Below are positions 18,953 to 27,793 of a DNA stretch of 64,000 nucleotides, one piece after another. The notes beneath the pieces were generated by a model. The model was not told the DNA's origin and made no database searches. It saw nothing but the letters and a program-made list of their open reading frames with translations. The position numbers were made by a program, and so were the translations under genes. Within the stretch, counting starts at the first letter, position 1. Each line of letters begins with the position of its first letter. Source of the stretch: Oscillatoriales cyanobacterium RM2_1_1 (lineage in GTDB: Bacteria > Cyanobacteriota > Cyanobacteriia > Cyanobacteriales > Microcoleaceae); contig JAAURB010000006.1 in NCBI GenBank assembly GCA_012033335.1, forward strand, positions 1 to 64,000, in the 5' to 3' direction.

Positions 18953-19130
18953 GAATCAGGCTGGCCGAAGCTAAACTGCTAGACCTAGCCTAGTTGCTTT
19001 TAAAGGAATCCTTCGTCTATCGTCAGGGGGATCTTGAGCCTGTATCTTGAATCGGTATCTTAAATCTATATCTTGAATCAGTAGCCCGCCAACCGGAAAT
19101 TGATCAATCGGCAGTCCTGACCTGAAATCC

Positions 19131-20030
19131 TCATTCCAAAAAATCCGCCCGTAAATGTACCAGCATTTCACAGCTTGCCCCCGGCTTGAGATGAGTTAAA
19201 AGCTTCCCCGTATTCAAGGCATTGCGGGGGGCTGTCCAGGGTTCTAGGCAGTAATATTTTTGCTCCCGCACCGTCCAGAACACCAAGTTCAGATAGCTAG
19301 AACTATAACTCAAGGAAATTCGCAAATTCCGACTGGTATCCGTGGCGATCGCCGCCAAACCCGTCAAAGGGTAGTTAAAAATTACATCAATTTCTTCTAG
19401 GTTGGGATCAAATTCCCCGGTAAAATCATATAATTTTTGGGTCGCCTGATCTTGATATCGCATCGCCGGAATATCAAACTGTAACGTTGTTTTGTCAGGA
19501 GCCCGGAAATAAGGATGCAATCCTGCAGAGAAAGGCATCGTTTGAGCAGGGAGACAACCTGAGGCACCACACCGATTGGTAAACCGTTGAAAAATTTCTA
19601 GTTGATTGTTCTTCAAGGTGTAGGTAAATTCCAACTTGAAGTCAAACGGATAGACGGCCCGAGTTTGAGCATTGCTGACCAGCACCAGGGTAATGGATGC
19701 CCCCTGAATCGTGCTCTGCTGAGTTACAGTCCAGGGAAGATTGCGGGCAAACCCATGCTGAGGGAGCCGATAAGCTTGACCTTGAAATTCGTAAGTGTCC
19801 CCGGCTAAATTCCCACAGATCGGGAACAGGATAGGAATCCCACCCCGCACCGTGAGATTAGGGTTTGCAAACCGCTCGGCATCCAGGTAAAGCAACTCCT
19901 CGCCCTGGACTTGCCACTGGGTTACCATTCCCCCTCGTTCTGGAACAACATTCAGGCTCGATCGAGTAGATTGATCCTGGAGGACGTAGGTTTTATAGGA
20001 CTGGTCAGGGTCAAGGGCGATCGCAAACAC
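19131..20030 (-). CDS. Aldose 1-epimerase-family (mutarotase-like) protein
   Basis: A 299-residue galactose-mutarotase-fold protein. RGGIPILFPICGN and LPQHGFARNLPW near residues 60-105 and AGLHPYFRAPD near residue 175 carry the conserved Gly-Pro-Phe and His residues. The C-terminal EPWTAPRNALNTG segment is typical of the YeaD/hexose-6-phosphate mutarotase-like group. Likely substrate is a sugar or sugar phosphate, interconverting anomers; not certain. The start is GTG (GTG TTT GCG ATC GCC), overlapping a HIP1 octamer. The next gene downstream on the strand is apgM, with a gap of about 180 bases. Confidence 0.8.
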   Translation of the reverse strand: MFAIALDPDQSYKTYVLQDQSTRSSLNVVPERGGMVTQWQVQGEELLYLDAERFANPNLTVRGGIPILFPICGNLAGDTYEFQGQAYRLPQHGFARNLPWTVTQQSTIQGASITLVLVSNAQTRAVYPFDFKLEFTYTLKNNQLEIFQRFTNRCGASGCLPAQTMPFSAGLHPYFRAPDKTTLQFDIPAMRYQDQATQKLYDFTGEFDPNLEEIDVIFNYPLTGLAAIATDTSRNLRISLSYSSSYLNLVFWTVREQKYYCLEPWTAPRNALNTGKLLTHLKPGASCEMLVHLRADFLE

Positions 20031-20196
20031 AAAAGTTCTAAGCTGTCAAGAATAAGTAAAAATCCTTTGAAACTCTAGCACAGATTTGTCAAGTCTCATT
20101 CTGTCATTAAGACCTACCATTCCAGACTTACAACTTGAGACTTGCAATCTAGAACCGGTAGCTCAAAATTACTGGCTCAGAACCAGTAGCTCAGAA

Positions 20197-22275
20197 CTAA
20201 CCATTCAGAACTGGCAACTCAATCCGGCTACCGGACTTCAAACTAGCTGAACTCAAGCTTAACACCTTTTCTGCTGGCCCATGACGCTCCGGTTGAGATT
20301 TGAAGCGGGACAGAGAAACCGTAAATGAAATAGGAGCGCTAGATTGGTTGTAGCCTTGAGAAGTAGGACTGACAGGTTTCCGGTTAGAAGGCAATGGAAT
20401 AAACGGATCGACAATAAATGGCTCTTGAATATAGGGCTTTAGGGCTTCCTCTTCAGAAATTGGCTGAGGTGGTTTGGGCTTTTGGGATGCCAGATCATCT
20501 GGCTTAGGAGCCGCGTCAATCCCTGGATCCCCCAGAAGAATTTGAGACCCGGAAGAGGAGCGCACTTGAAAACCAGGGGCAGTCTCACCAGGATCCCCAG
20601 AAGACAATGCTTCTGAATCTGGTTGCTCTGGAGCAGGTTCAGGAATTATGGTTGCAGGGGGTTGAGCATCCGGTTGAGGGACGATTTGAGGGCTAGATAA
20701 GGGGACATCAGCCACTCCATCAAGGGATTTGGGAGTGCGCTGAGACCCATCAAGAACGACTACAGAATTCATCGGCTGGTCAAAAATTTGCGAGAGCTGG
20801 GTAACTTTCTGCAAAATCTGATCCCCAGCTTTGCCCTGGGCAACTCTGGCTTGATATTGCCGGACTTCTATCGGGAGAAACTCGACTTTCATCTGGCGAT
20901 CGTCACGCAAAGCCACCCGCAAAACCGCTGTATCGTAATTGCTCCGACTATTTCCTCCAAAAATAAAGTTGCCCAAGGAATAAACAATCGGGCGACCCTG
21001 ATAAATTTCGGCCCCCTGCAACACATGGGGATGATGACCCACCACCAGATCCGCCCCTTGGTCAATCACGAAATGGGCCAGCTCAATCTGCCAATCCCCC
21101 GGATACTCAGCCAATTCAACGCCCCAGTGAAAATTCACTACAACCCAATCCACCTGATCCCGAACCGCTTTAATATCTTCGGCAAGCCGATCATTGTGGC
21201 GGGGGTTCGTTCCAGCCACCCCGACTTTGGCGGCGTGGTAATCGGCATCATAGTAGCCAAAATAGGCAATCCGCTGACCCTTGACCTCAATAATCTGAGG
21301 GCGACGGGCTTCAGTCAAATCCCGCCCGGCTCCTATGGCATGAATTCCCGCCTGATCTAGGGTTTCTAAGGTTTCTACCAGCCCTGGTTCCTCGTAATCC
21401 ATTGTGTGGTTATTGGCCAGATTGACCAGATCAATCCCCCCCGCCTGAAGCACCTGGACGGATTCTGGAGGAGCTTTGAAATTGAATTGCTTGTTGGGAC
21501 GGCGCAGGGTAGAGCGGGTTAGGGGATTTTCTAAATTCACCATGGCCACATCCGCTTCTCGATATTCCTCTAGCTCCTTGAACGCCCAGGGATAATCCTG
21601 ACCCACAGTCTCTTCAAAAGAATTGGACAGGGTGACATCTCCGCCAAACATCAACGTCACCGTTGGATCTTGGGGTTTTTGGACAGCAGTGTGGGGAGTC
21701 ACAGGAACAGTTTCCAGGGCGGCTTTCACCTGATTAGACCGTTTTGGGGGCGGTGAAGATACCAGGGCCACAGGTTCAGGCTTGACCGGAACCTGAGCCT
21801 GTTGCAGATTCACTTCGGCATAGCTCACCCAGCACCCCAGAATCAAGGTCATGGCCGTTGACCCCAACATCATTAAAACTCGCAGGGTCTTAAACTGTAA
21901 CTTACTCAAGGCTCCAGCATAGAACGAATGCGGGCTGCGAGTTGCAGGTGTTGCCAATCGTACCGACTGGTTCCAGAGAATATCGGACTGCCCCTGGAAC
22001 CGCCCGGCAATTCTCACCCCTTCAACCATCGGGGCATTGACTTCCCGCAGCAGACGACAAATGAAGCGAATAATTCGGTCGGCTACGGGCTCTTGCTGAA
22101 ACTCCAGGAGAACCTGTAAACAGCCTTGACGAGGATTGGCAACCCTGGCAGAAATTCCCTGGGGATATAGGTAGCTATTAATCAGATAGTCAATGGCACG
22201 AAAATCACCTGCCCGAGCCCACTCTAATAGCGATGACAATGAAACAGGCTGAGTTGGAGTTTCTGCATATACCAT
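20197..22275 (-). CDS. CapA-family protein with N-terminal membrane anchor
   Basis: A 692-residue protein. Residues 1-120 form a cyanobacterial N-terminal domain; one membrane helix (LMMLGSTAMTLILGCWVSYA) lies near residues 135-155. The CapA/PgsA metallophosphoesterase-like domain spans about 200-460 with LMFGGDVTLSNSFEE, NLENPLT, NLANNHTMDYEEPG, FHWGVELAEYPGD and GHHPHVLQGAEIY, all expected metal and substrate motifs. The last 230 residues are proline- and serine-rich and probably disordered. CapA proteins take part in poly-gamma-glutamate or capsule synthesis, though many homologues have no known substrate. The protein is probably tethered with its catalytic domain outside the cytoplasm. 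Confidence 0.82.
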   Translation of the reverse strand: MVYAETPTQPVSLSSLLEWARAGDFRAIDYLINSYLYPQGISARVANPRQGCLQVLLEFQQEPVADRIIRFICRLLREVNAPMVEGVRIAGRFQGQSDILWNQSVRLATPATRSPHSFYAGALSKLQFKTLRVLMMLGSTAMTLILGCWVSYAEVNLQQAQVPVKPEPVALVSSPPPKRSNQVKAALETVPVTPHTAVQKPQDPTVTLMFGGDVTLSNSFEETVGQDYPWAFKELEEYREADVAMVNLENPLTRSTLRRPNKQFNFKAPPESVQVLQAGGIDLVNLANNHTMDYEEPGLVETLETLDQAGIHAIGAGRDLTEARRPQIIEVKGQRIAYFGYYDADYHAAKVGVAGTNPRHNDRLAEDIKAVRDQVDWVVVNFHWGVELAEYPGDWQIELAHFVIDQGADLVVGHHPHVLQGAEIYQGRPIVYSLGNFIFGGNSRSNYDTAVLRVALRDDRQMKVEFLPIEVRQYQARVAQGKAGDQILQKVTQLSQIFDQPMNSVVVLDGSQRTPKSLDGVADVPLSSPQIVPQPDAQPPATIIPEPAPEQPDSEALSSGDPGETAPGFQVRSSSGSQILLGDPGIDAAPKPDDLASQKPKPPQPISEEEALKPYIQEPFIVDPFIPLPSNRKPVSPTSQGYNQSSAPISFTVSLSRFKSQPERHGPAEKVLSLSSASLKSGSRIELPVLNG

Positions 22276-22433
22276 ACGAACAGGTTCCTCAATACCTTAA
22301 GCAAAGAATTTAGTGAATTCAATGGTCTTGCTGTGTCAGTTTACTCTAGGGTCGCGGGGTAAGTAAAGACTATTGAGGGACTATTCGTTGACGATTAATT
22401 GTCAGTTATGGGCGTTTTTGCGACAACCCCCCA

Positions 22434-23024
22434 TCAAGATATGACTAATGGTAAATTTTCTAGATCAGGTATCCAGGCTTGAGAAAACTCAACAATAAAA
22501 TTCTCTTGGGGTCGGGTTTCAATCGTATATTGCCGAGTTTGTCGAACCAGAGCCATGGCTTGTTCTGGCAGATAGCCTAGGGCAATTAAACAACAAGCCG
22601 TAATCACTCCGGTGCGACCCAATCCCCCCATGCAATGAACCACCACCCTATTACCCTGCTCCAGCAGTACCAACATATCCTGAACTAACCGAACTACATC
22701 AACCATCGACAGCGGAATCTGCATATCAGGAATCGGAAACCGTCGGGTTTGAATGCCTCGATGGTGAGCCTCAGAAAATAAGCCGGGAATCTGAACTGCC
22801 TCTAGCTCTAGATCTTCTAGGAGGGAAATCAGCCAATTGACCCGATAGTGACATTGGAGTCGATCTAGATCCTGGGAGAGATCCCGATCCCATAAAAAAT
22901 GCATCCCCTGGTGTTTTTTTCCAGGGGCACAGGTCATTCCGAGTTTGCCCCTGGTTCTGACTGATTGTTGGGGTAGAAAGTCCACCAGGATCGGATCGTT
23001 TTCTGAAGTTCTTGCTAAAGTCAT
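22434..23024 (-). CDS. Dual-specificity/tyrosine phosphatase (CDKN3-like)
   Basis: A 196-residue phosphatase with the P-loop VVHCMGGLGRTGV (Cys-x5-Arg, about residues 126-138), preceded by the general-acid region IPDMQIPLS. The family dephosphorylates phosphotyrosine or phosphoserine/threonine proteins. It has no signal peptide and would be cytosolic. ATG at 23024 (MTLARTSEND) is preferred to a TTG three codons upstream. It might counter the BY-kinase of the export cluster, but nothing in the context shows that. Confidence 0.82.
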   Translation of the reverse strand: MTLARTSENDPILVDFLPQQSVRTRGKLGMTCAPGKKHQGMHFLWDRDLSQDLDRLQCHYRVNWLISLLEDLELEAVQIPGLFSEAHHRGIQTRRFPIPDMQIPLSMVDVVRLVQDMLVLLEQGNRVVVHCMGGLGRTGVITACCLIALGYLPEQAMALVRQTRQYTIETRPQENFIVEFSQAWIPDLENLPLVIS

Positions 23025-23166
23025 TGACCCCAAGCCTCTAAAGCTAACTAGTGAATCTAACTAGTGAATCTAACTGAGGATGTACGCCCTGATTCTAACG
23101 ATGTTTTCAGAATTTGAGAAGTACTTCACCTTAAGTATTCAGGTCATCTGGCAATCTGGCTCGAAC

Positions 23167-23257
23167 GTGGAAGGGGATCTGGGGCTTCGCCCCAGGAAAG
23201 GAGCACTGCCCCCCTTCACCCCCCATCAATCCTCTAATCAATTGCGTCAAGCTACTT
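23167..23257 (+). repeat. Dispersed hairpin repeat, copy A (right part well preserved)
   Basis: Contains the shared core GGGGCTTCGCCCC and the conserved right end CAATTGCGTCAAGCTACTT. It aligns over about 90 bases with the copy at 54952-55067. The left AGTAG end is not recognisable here. Confidence 0.65.
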
Positions 23258-23299
23258 CGATGTTCCTGAGCAATACTTAACCAACCTTCAAGCCGTTAT

Positions 23300-23782
23300 T
23301 CAACCCATTGGCTTCACCGGAACCTGAATCTCCGTCACAAACTTTGACTCGTCTCCCCCTCGCTCGTATTCCAGATAGAGCTCTCGGGGAGAGCCAATCA
23401 TCCGATATCCGTTGCTACCAATCCAATCAAATACAGACTTGTAGGCTGACTCCAACCCCTCAAAAGAACCATAAAGGACGGTGTAAGCCGCCGTTTCTGC
23501 CCCTGGCAGTTCGTATACCTGGACTCCCAATCCCCCTGGTATGACTTGGGGGATGATTACTGTGGCTTCAACAGGAATATTGAGATCGCGCAATACCGTA
23601 TCATGATAAATCACCAGTCCAGGCCCAGGTTGGTCTATTCCCTGACCCATAACATAGGCAAATACCCGGTCAAATAAATCCTCAAAAATCTGCCCACAAT
23701 TTTGATAGTCGGGAATGATGCTAGACATTGAAGCAACCCATTGCGGGTTGAGGGATTTGAGAGAGACTTCGTGGCTTGCCAT
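23300..23782 (-). CDS. GyrI-like/AraC effector-binding domain protein
   Basis: A 160-residue single-domain protein of the GyrI-like small-molecule-binding (SHS2) fold. The pattern begins with a strand-helix FEDLFDRVFAYVMGQG, then GPGLVIYHD, the strand VEATVIIPQ, AAYTVLYGSFEGLESAYKSV and a final RELYLEYERGG. Stand-alone members bind hydrophobic or cationic ligands, hydrolyse some cyclopropanoid compounds or inhibit gyrase; the ligand here is unknown. ATG at 23782. It has no DNA-binding domain of its own. Confidence 0.78.
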   Translation of the reverse strand: MASHEVSLKSLNPQWVASMSSIIPDYQNCGQIFEDLFDRVFAYVMGQGIDQPGPGLVIYHDTVLRDLNIPVEATVIIPQVIPGGLGVQVYELPGAETAAYTVLYGSFEGLESAYKSVFDWIGSNGYRMIGSPRELYLEYERGGDESKFVTEIQVPVKPMG

Positions 23783-23977
23783 AATTCCTCCAATAAATCA
23801 TACGTTTGCGAAGTTCAGAACAGGTGAATAGTACCACTAGTTGACGTAAAAATCAATTTATAGTTTCAGATTACACCGCAGTCTTCAATAGTCTTTTGAG
23901 CGATCGCAATGATCACGTCATCCTGGGGGATTAATCCAGATCACCTGACCGTAAAATCCGATGATACCAGGCAAAAT

Positions 23978-24093
23978 CCTGGTTGACTGACAAAACTCTC
24001 TCGCCCTCACCCCCAACTCCTCTCCCAAGTTGGGAGAGAGTTAGGGTGAGGAAGGTTCGGGCAATCACATCAAAGATTTGTCAGTCAATCAGG
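23978..24093. mobile_element. MITE, 116 bp, 17-bp inverted repeats and 7-bp target duplication
   Basis: Left end CCTGGTTGACTGACAAA (23978-23994) and right end TTTGTCAGTCAATCAGG (24077-24093) are inverted repeats with one mismatch. Both are directly flanked by GCAAAAT (23971-23977 and 24094-24100), a perfect 7-bp direct duplication. Inside is a palindrome CTCTCCCAAGTTGGGAGAG. There is no coding capacity, so it is a non-autonomous element. A second, chimeric copy in reverse orientation lies at 53951-54041. Confidence 0.85.
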
Positions 24094-24100
24094 GCAAAAT

Positions 24101-24470
24101 CTCATCCTTGCAAGAAAGCACTGAGAAGACTAATGATAAAAATCAGGGATAATACGGATTTACTTATTTTCTTAGAAGCGTCAAGATAGAAACATAAAGC
24201 AGAAAAAAGCAAGGAAAAAACCATGACAGACTTATCCAAAAGTATCAGTCAAGTATTTTCTTTAAAGCTAACAACTCTCCCTACTTCATCAGGAAATTTT
24301 AATTAAGTTTAATTAAGTGCATCTGTAGAGTGTATATCTGGAAAGTGCATCCAAGAAGTACCAATGACCTGACAATCTCCCTGCTTGGATTCAAACCCGA
24401 ATTGGTTGAGATCTGTCATAGCTATAAATCTTAGACTGTCAATTTTGACATTCAAACATACTTTCATTCA
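24101..24470 (+). other. Gene-free stretch leading to an orphan terminator
   Basis: About 370 bases with no long gene. It contains a possible 27-codon ORF (24223-24306) and ends at a strong plus-strand terminator. AT-rich sequence around 24300-24345 (AATTAAGTTTAATTAAG, then GTGTATATCTGG) could contain a promoter. A small RNA transcribed on the plus strand is possible. Confidence 0.35.
24223..24306 (+). CDS. Possible small ORF, 27 residues
   Basis: ATG at 24223 is preceded by AAGGA with a 7-8-base spacing, a good ribosome binding site. It encodes MTDLSKSISQVFSLKL and 11 more residues, ending TAA at 24306. No family is recognised; it could be chance. It lies between a MITE and an orphan plus-strand terminator and has no annotated gene beside it on that strand. 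Confidence 0.25.
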   Translation: MTDLSKSISQVFSLKLTTLPTSSGNFN

Positions 24471-24500
24471 AAGGCTAGCTATTTTGGACTAGCCTTTTTT
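24471..24500 (+). terminator. Rho-independent terminator, plus strand
   Basis: Stem AAGGCTAG / CTAGCCTT (24471-24478 and 24489-24496) with a 10-base loop is followed by T residues, giving TTTTTT at 24495-24500. The T run is on the plus strand, yet no plus-strand gene precedes it for several kilobases. On the minus strand the hairpin also follows the SRPBCC gene but with only three T residues, so it may work in both directions. Confidence 0.65.
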
Positions 24501-24511
24501 ATTGCTCATAA

Positions 24512-24958
24512 CTATCGCTCACATTCCTGCTTTGTCACCTGATGGCGATAGCGAAACATGTCTTCCAATCGTTGCTTCACCCACCATCCTAGACATTGTT
24601 CCACCAGCCATCCTCCAGGGATCGCAAAGGTAATCACATCCCTCAACCGGGTTTGACCCTGTTCTGTAGAGAACTGATGGCGATGTACCCAACTCTCCAT
24701 TGGCCCTTTTTGTTGCTCGTCGGTGAATAGGTAGGGGCGATCGCACTCAGTATGCACCGCCAGCCAGCGAATCGGTATTGGCCCAAGCAGAATCAAAAAC
24801 TCCGTGATCGCCCCAATTCCCAACCCCCCTTCCCGCCGGACAACCTTCACAGGCTGCCAGGGGGGAGTCAGAAGCTGCAAAATATCAGACCGTTCATGAA
24901 ATTGCCAAACGGTTTCGAGCGGGGCATTGACTAAGGAATCATACTGGAAATGCAACAT
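24512..24958 (-). CDS. SRPBCC-family protein (START/Bet v1-like fold)
   Basis: A 148-residue helix-grip protein. The start MLHFQYDSLVNAPLETVWQF is the classic first strand-helix of the polyketide cyclase/dehydrase-like SRPBCC group; GAITEFLILLGPIPIRWLAV and the final amphipathic helix (WWVKQRLEDMFRYR) complete the fold. These proteins bind hydrophobic ligands; neither ligand nor catalytic activity is predictable. It ends 12 bases from the hairpin terminator and lies 24 bases beyond the amidase gene on the same strand, so they may form an operon. Confidence 0.78.
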   Translation of the reverse strand: MLHFQYDSLVNAPLETVWQFHERSDILQLLTPPWQPVKVVRREGGLGIGAITEFLILLGPIPIRWLAVHTECDRPYLFTDEQQKGPMESWVHRHQFSTEQGQTRLRDVITFAIPGGWLVEQCLGWWVKQRLEDMFRYRHQVTKQECER

Positions 24959-24981
24959 GGGAAAGATTTATCAGGGGTGAA

Positions 24982-25977
24982 TCAAGATTGATAGGGGGAT
25001 CGACAGCCAATTGTGATCTCTTGGGTGGAAGGGTAGCTGCGGAGTAGAGATAGAAACATTTGCTGGTCAAAACTGCGGGGGTCAGACCGCTGGCCCGAAC
25101 GATCCACTGCTTTATGAGTCGTGATTCGGTCTTCTGGCACACCGGTGCGGGAGATGATCCAGGCCAGGGAGCGATATTGATCAGGGGTATAGCCGCTGTG
25201 GGAAGGGCCATTTTTATAGCCATCCGGGGGGCTCTCCAGGGAAACATGGTAAGCAAAATTATTCACAGACGCTGGATATTTTGGGTCAGTCTTAACGGCT
25301 TCTGGCCCCGCTGCACTGGCAAATACAGAGTTTCCTGCCCCAAAGGCCCGCAAATCCGGTGGAACCGTGTAGACAATATCTCCAGCCCGGGTAATCAACG
25401 TATGATAGCTGGCTTGATCATCCTCAGAGGTATGGTAAGTCTGAAAAAACCGAATCGTGCTTTCAGCGCTTGCGGCGGTTTCATGAATCACAATAATAGG
25501 ATAATTATTAGTGGGCTTACCACTCAAATCGTAAAGATAACGCTGGCCATAGTTTGTCCGATCGGCAATTGCCTGATACTCGTTAGGGGTATCTGGAGTT
25601 CGCGGAATATCGACCGAATTTTGCCAACTCACTGGGCGACGAAACCGATAGAGGGAAGCCGGGGACTCAACCTCAGGGCCAAGATCCGGATTTCCAGCCT
25701 TCTGGGGCTCCGGTCGAACGCCGCAGCTCGCCGGGAATCCAAGTTCTGGGTTTGCGGATTCTGAAGTTACAACGTCTTGATTGGCGATGCTGTCCTGATT
25801 TGCAATATTTTGATCCGCCAGGGCGGGTTCAACCACCTCGATGGGTTCGGGGGAAAGGCTGGAAAATCCTTGAATATCAATGGGGTTGGTTGATTTAGAG
25901 GAATCCAGGCCAATGGTCAGAATTAACGTGATCAAACTCAAGGCTAACAATACTAAGGTAGTCAACTTCAAATTCAT
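24982..25977 (-). CDS. N-acetylmuramoyl-L-alanine amidase (amidase_2 type), membrane-anchored
   Basis: About 331 residues from the ATG at 25977, which opens directly into a hydrophobic helix (LTTLVLLALSLITLILTIGL) expected to anchor or export the protein. An approximately 100-residue linker follows, then the zinc amidase domain: NYPIIVIHETAAS (first ligand), AYHVSLESPPDG (second region) and TTHKAVDRSGQRSDPRSFD (third ligand with the usual D-P residues). It would cleave the amide between MurNAc and the stem peptide during cell-wall turnover. The longer frame from 26022 would place 15 residues before the helix and is less likely. Confidence 0.85.
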   Translation of the reverse strand: MNLKLTTLVLLALSLITLILTIGLDSSKSTNPIDIQGFSSLSPEPIEVVEPALADQNIANQDSIANQDVVTSESANPELGFPASCGVRPEPQKAGNPDLGPEVESPASLYRFRRPVSWQNSVDIPRTPDTPNEYQAIADRTNYGQRYLYDLSGKPTNNYPIIVIHETAASAESTIRFFQTYHTSEDDQASYHTLITRAGDIVYTVPPDLRAFGAGNSVFASAAGPEAVKTDPKYPASVNNFAYHVSLESPPDGYKNGPSHSGYTPDQYRSLAWIISRTGVPEDRITTHKAVDRSGQRSDPRSFDQQMFLSLLRSYPSTQEITIGCRSPYQS

Positions 25978-26317
25978 GGACAGGCACAGCCAGGTACGAT
26001 TTCTCCAATTTAGTATAGCCAATCGGATGGAGAAAGCTCAGGGAAAACTTTAGACCATTGGTTAGATTCTGAATTAGATCTCTATCGCAGTTGTTACAGA
26101 GATTTTTTGATCCCATGAGGTATGAATTTGGAAGGGGCTGGCGCGGTGCGGTAGCTACTCCTGTACTTCAGTCCCGTACTTCAGCAGGGTGAGGAACCCT
26201 GTAGACCCTATGAGATCCCGTAGAGCCTGGAATTCTTTCAAGGGTTTGCGTGACATTTGGAGACTGTAAATTAGTTTGTATAAGTGATCAACATAGCCAA
26301 TAATGCAGGAGATCACT
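25978..26317. other. Intergenic region upstream of the amidase gene
   Basis: About 340 bases without a gene. Around 26140-26215 there is a degenerate relative of the hairpin repeat at 33436-33506: both contain GGCGCGGTG, a CTTCAGCAG or CTAGCAG element and a GGAAC/GGAAA loop followed by CTGTA. Otherwise nothing is seen. Confidence 0.4.
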
Positions 26318-26508
26318 ATGACAACTCAACACAAGATCAGCTTGAAAACCAATAACACTGTCAACCAGCTCATCGACGAACTGCTGCAGGACTACCAATC
26401 TGCGTAGCGCACCCAACTCCCGAACAGATCCTAGGAGAAGACGGACTACTCAAGCAGCTCAGTAAAGGACTGATAGAACGAGCCCTGCAAGGAGAACTGA
26501 GCCAATAG
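26318..26508 (+). pseudogene. IS256-type transposase N-terminal remnant
   Basis: ATG at 26318 gives SLKTNNTVNQLIDELLQDYQ, stops at TAG 26405-26407, and the next frame continues PEQILGEDGLLKQLSKGLIE then RALQGELSQ and a stop at 26506-26508. This is the N-terminal pattern of IS256 (mutator-type) transposases, broken by a frameshift and truncated to about 60 of 400 codons. The remainder is missing; an IS5-like element begins directly after it. Confidence 0.5.
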
Positions 26509-26511
26509 ACC

Positions 26512-27394
26512 TGTCGGGAAATCAGGCAAAATAGTAGAAGGAAAGAATGGGAAGCGCCAATGCTGGACATCAACTGTGCACTGCAAACAGACCGTCTACT
26601 GCGAGCATTGACCGGATTGAACCGGAAAGCATTTGATGAACTGCTCAATGCATTTAGCCCAGTGTATGAGCAGAGCCGTCAAACTCAACCCCGCAAACGA
26701 GCAGTAGGGGGAGGGAGAAAAGCTCGCCTATCAAGTCACCAAGAGAAACTGTTCTTTATTCTGTTCTATTTCAAGTGCTATCCCACATTTGACCTAGCTG
26801 GAATCATCTTCGATTTGCACCGTTCCCAAGCCCACGAGATGATTGACGGGACAGAACGCCCGATTCAACGTCCAAAAGATGATGAACGGCAGAAGCAGAA
26901 CTATTCGGGCAAGAAACGGCGACATACCCGTAAGCACTTGGCAGCGGTTGACCAAAACAAACGAGTCTTAGTTCTGAGTCCAGCTCGTGAGGGTAAACTG
27001 CACGATCAGAAGTTCCATGATGAGGAAGACATTGCTGGTGGGGTTCCTGATGAGATTCCAATTGAACTGGATTTGGGGTTTCTTGGAGTTGACAAGCAAT
27101 ATGACAACATCCGCTTACCTCATCGCCAGCCGTGAGGAGGGGAACTCACTGAGCAGCAAAAGGCTGATAATCGTGTCTTGAGTCAGTCCCGTGTGGTCTG
27201 TGAGAATGCCTTTGCAGGAGTCAAACGTTATGCTGCTGTGAGCGCTGTTTATCGCAATCGAATTGCGAGGTTTGATGACCATTTGATGTTGACGGCTACT
27301 CGATTATGGAACTTCTATCTCATGACAGCGTGACAACTGCACTCAGAATTGAAACACTTCAGCTTTCATCTTAATACCCAGTTATTTCCCAACA
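26512..27394 (+). mobile_element. IS5-like insertion sequence, inactive
   Basis: Left end TGTCGGGAAATCA (from 26512) and right end TTATTTCCCAACA (to 27394) are imperfect inverted repeats (11 of 13). The element contains one broken transposase gene. No target duplication is evident, so boundaries are provisional. It lies immediately after an IS256 remnant, suggesting insertion into or beside an older element. Confidence 0.6.
26560..27333 (+). pseudogene. IS5-like transposase with internal deletion and nonsense codon
   Basis: The N-terminus (ALTGLNRKAFDELLNAF, then RLSSHQEKLFFILFYFKCY) is the helix-turn-helix part of the DDE_Tnp_4 group. After LHRSQAHE the next residues are MIDGTERPIQRPKD, so about 35-40 residues between HTH and the first catalytic Asp are deleted. 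At 27133 the codon after HRQP is TGA where the frame otherwise continues GGELTEQQKADNRVLSQSR, VCENAFAGVKR and LMLTATRLWNFYLMTA to the stop at 27333. Both changes are true decay, unlike the single-base shifts elsewhere. Confidence 0.75.
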
Positions 27395-27563
27395 AGTCTA
27401 AATTTATATGGAAAAAACCACTCGAGCCAACTCCCTTATCATCCGTTCTGCGGGAGTCGGGCTATCGATGTTGGCTCACTCACTCAAGATTTATCCCTGC
27501 AAGTAGTCCTGAGTTGTGACGGATATGCTATAGTTATGGACTGTGTAGAATTTAGGCTGAGTC

Positions 27564-27761
27564 ATGCCAAAGCTCAAAACTCGTAAATCTGCGGCCCGTC
27601 GCTTTAAAGTAACCGGCAGTGGCAAAATTGTTCGTCGGAAAGCATTCAAAAGCCATCTGCTCCAGCACAAGAGTTCTTCCCGCAAGGCTCGCCTGTCTCG
27701 TGTGCAAGAAATTCATGAGACCAACTATGAGAATGTCAAGCTGATGCTGCCTTATATTTAG
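27564..27761 (+). CDS. rpmI: 50S ribosomal protein L35
   Basis: A 65-residue basic ribosomal protein with the diagnostic start [20 protein letters not shown] and the middle [18 protein letters not shown]. Full length for the family. It precedes rplT by 244 bases, the normal gene order, although infC is not adjacent here; a hairpin repeat copy has been inserted in the gap between the two ribosomal genes. Confidence 0.97.
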   Translation: MPKLKTRKSAARRFKVTGSGKIVRRKAFKSHLLQHKSSSRKARLSRVQEIHETNYENVKLMLPYI

Positions 27762-27793
27762 GCTTATATTTGGGCCATGGTTCCCAGGCTAGC

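Noticed and set aside
24381-24420. tRNA-like T-arm (GGATTCAAACCC)
   Set aside because: No acceptor, D- or anticodon stem accompanies it.
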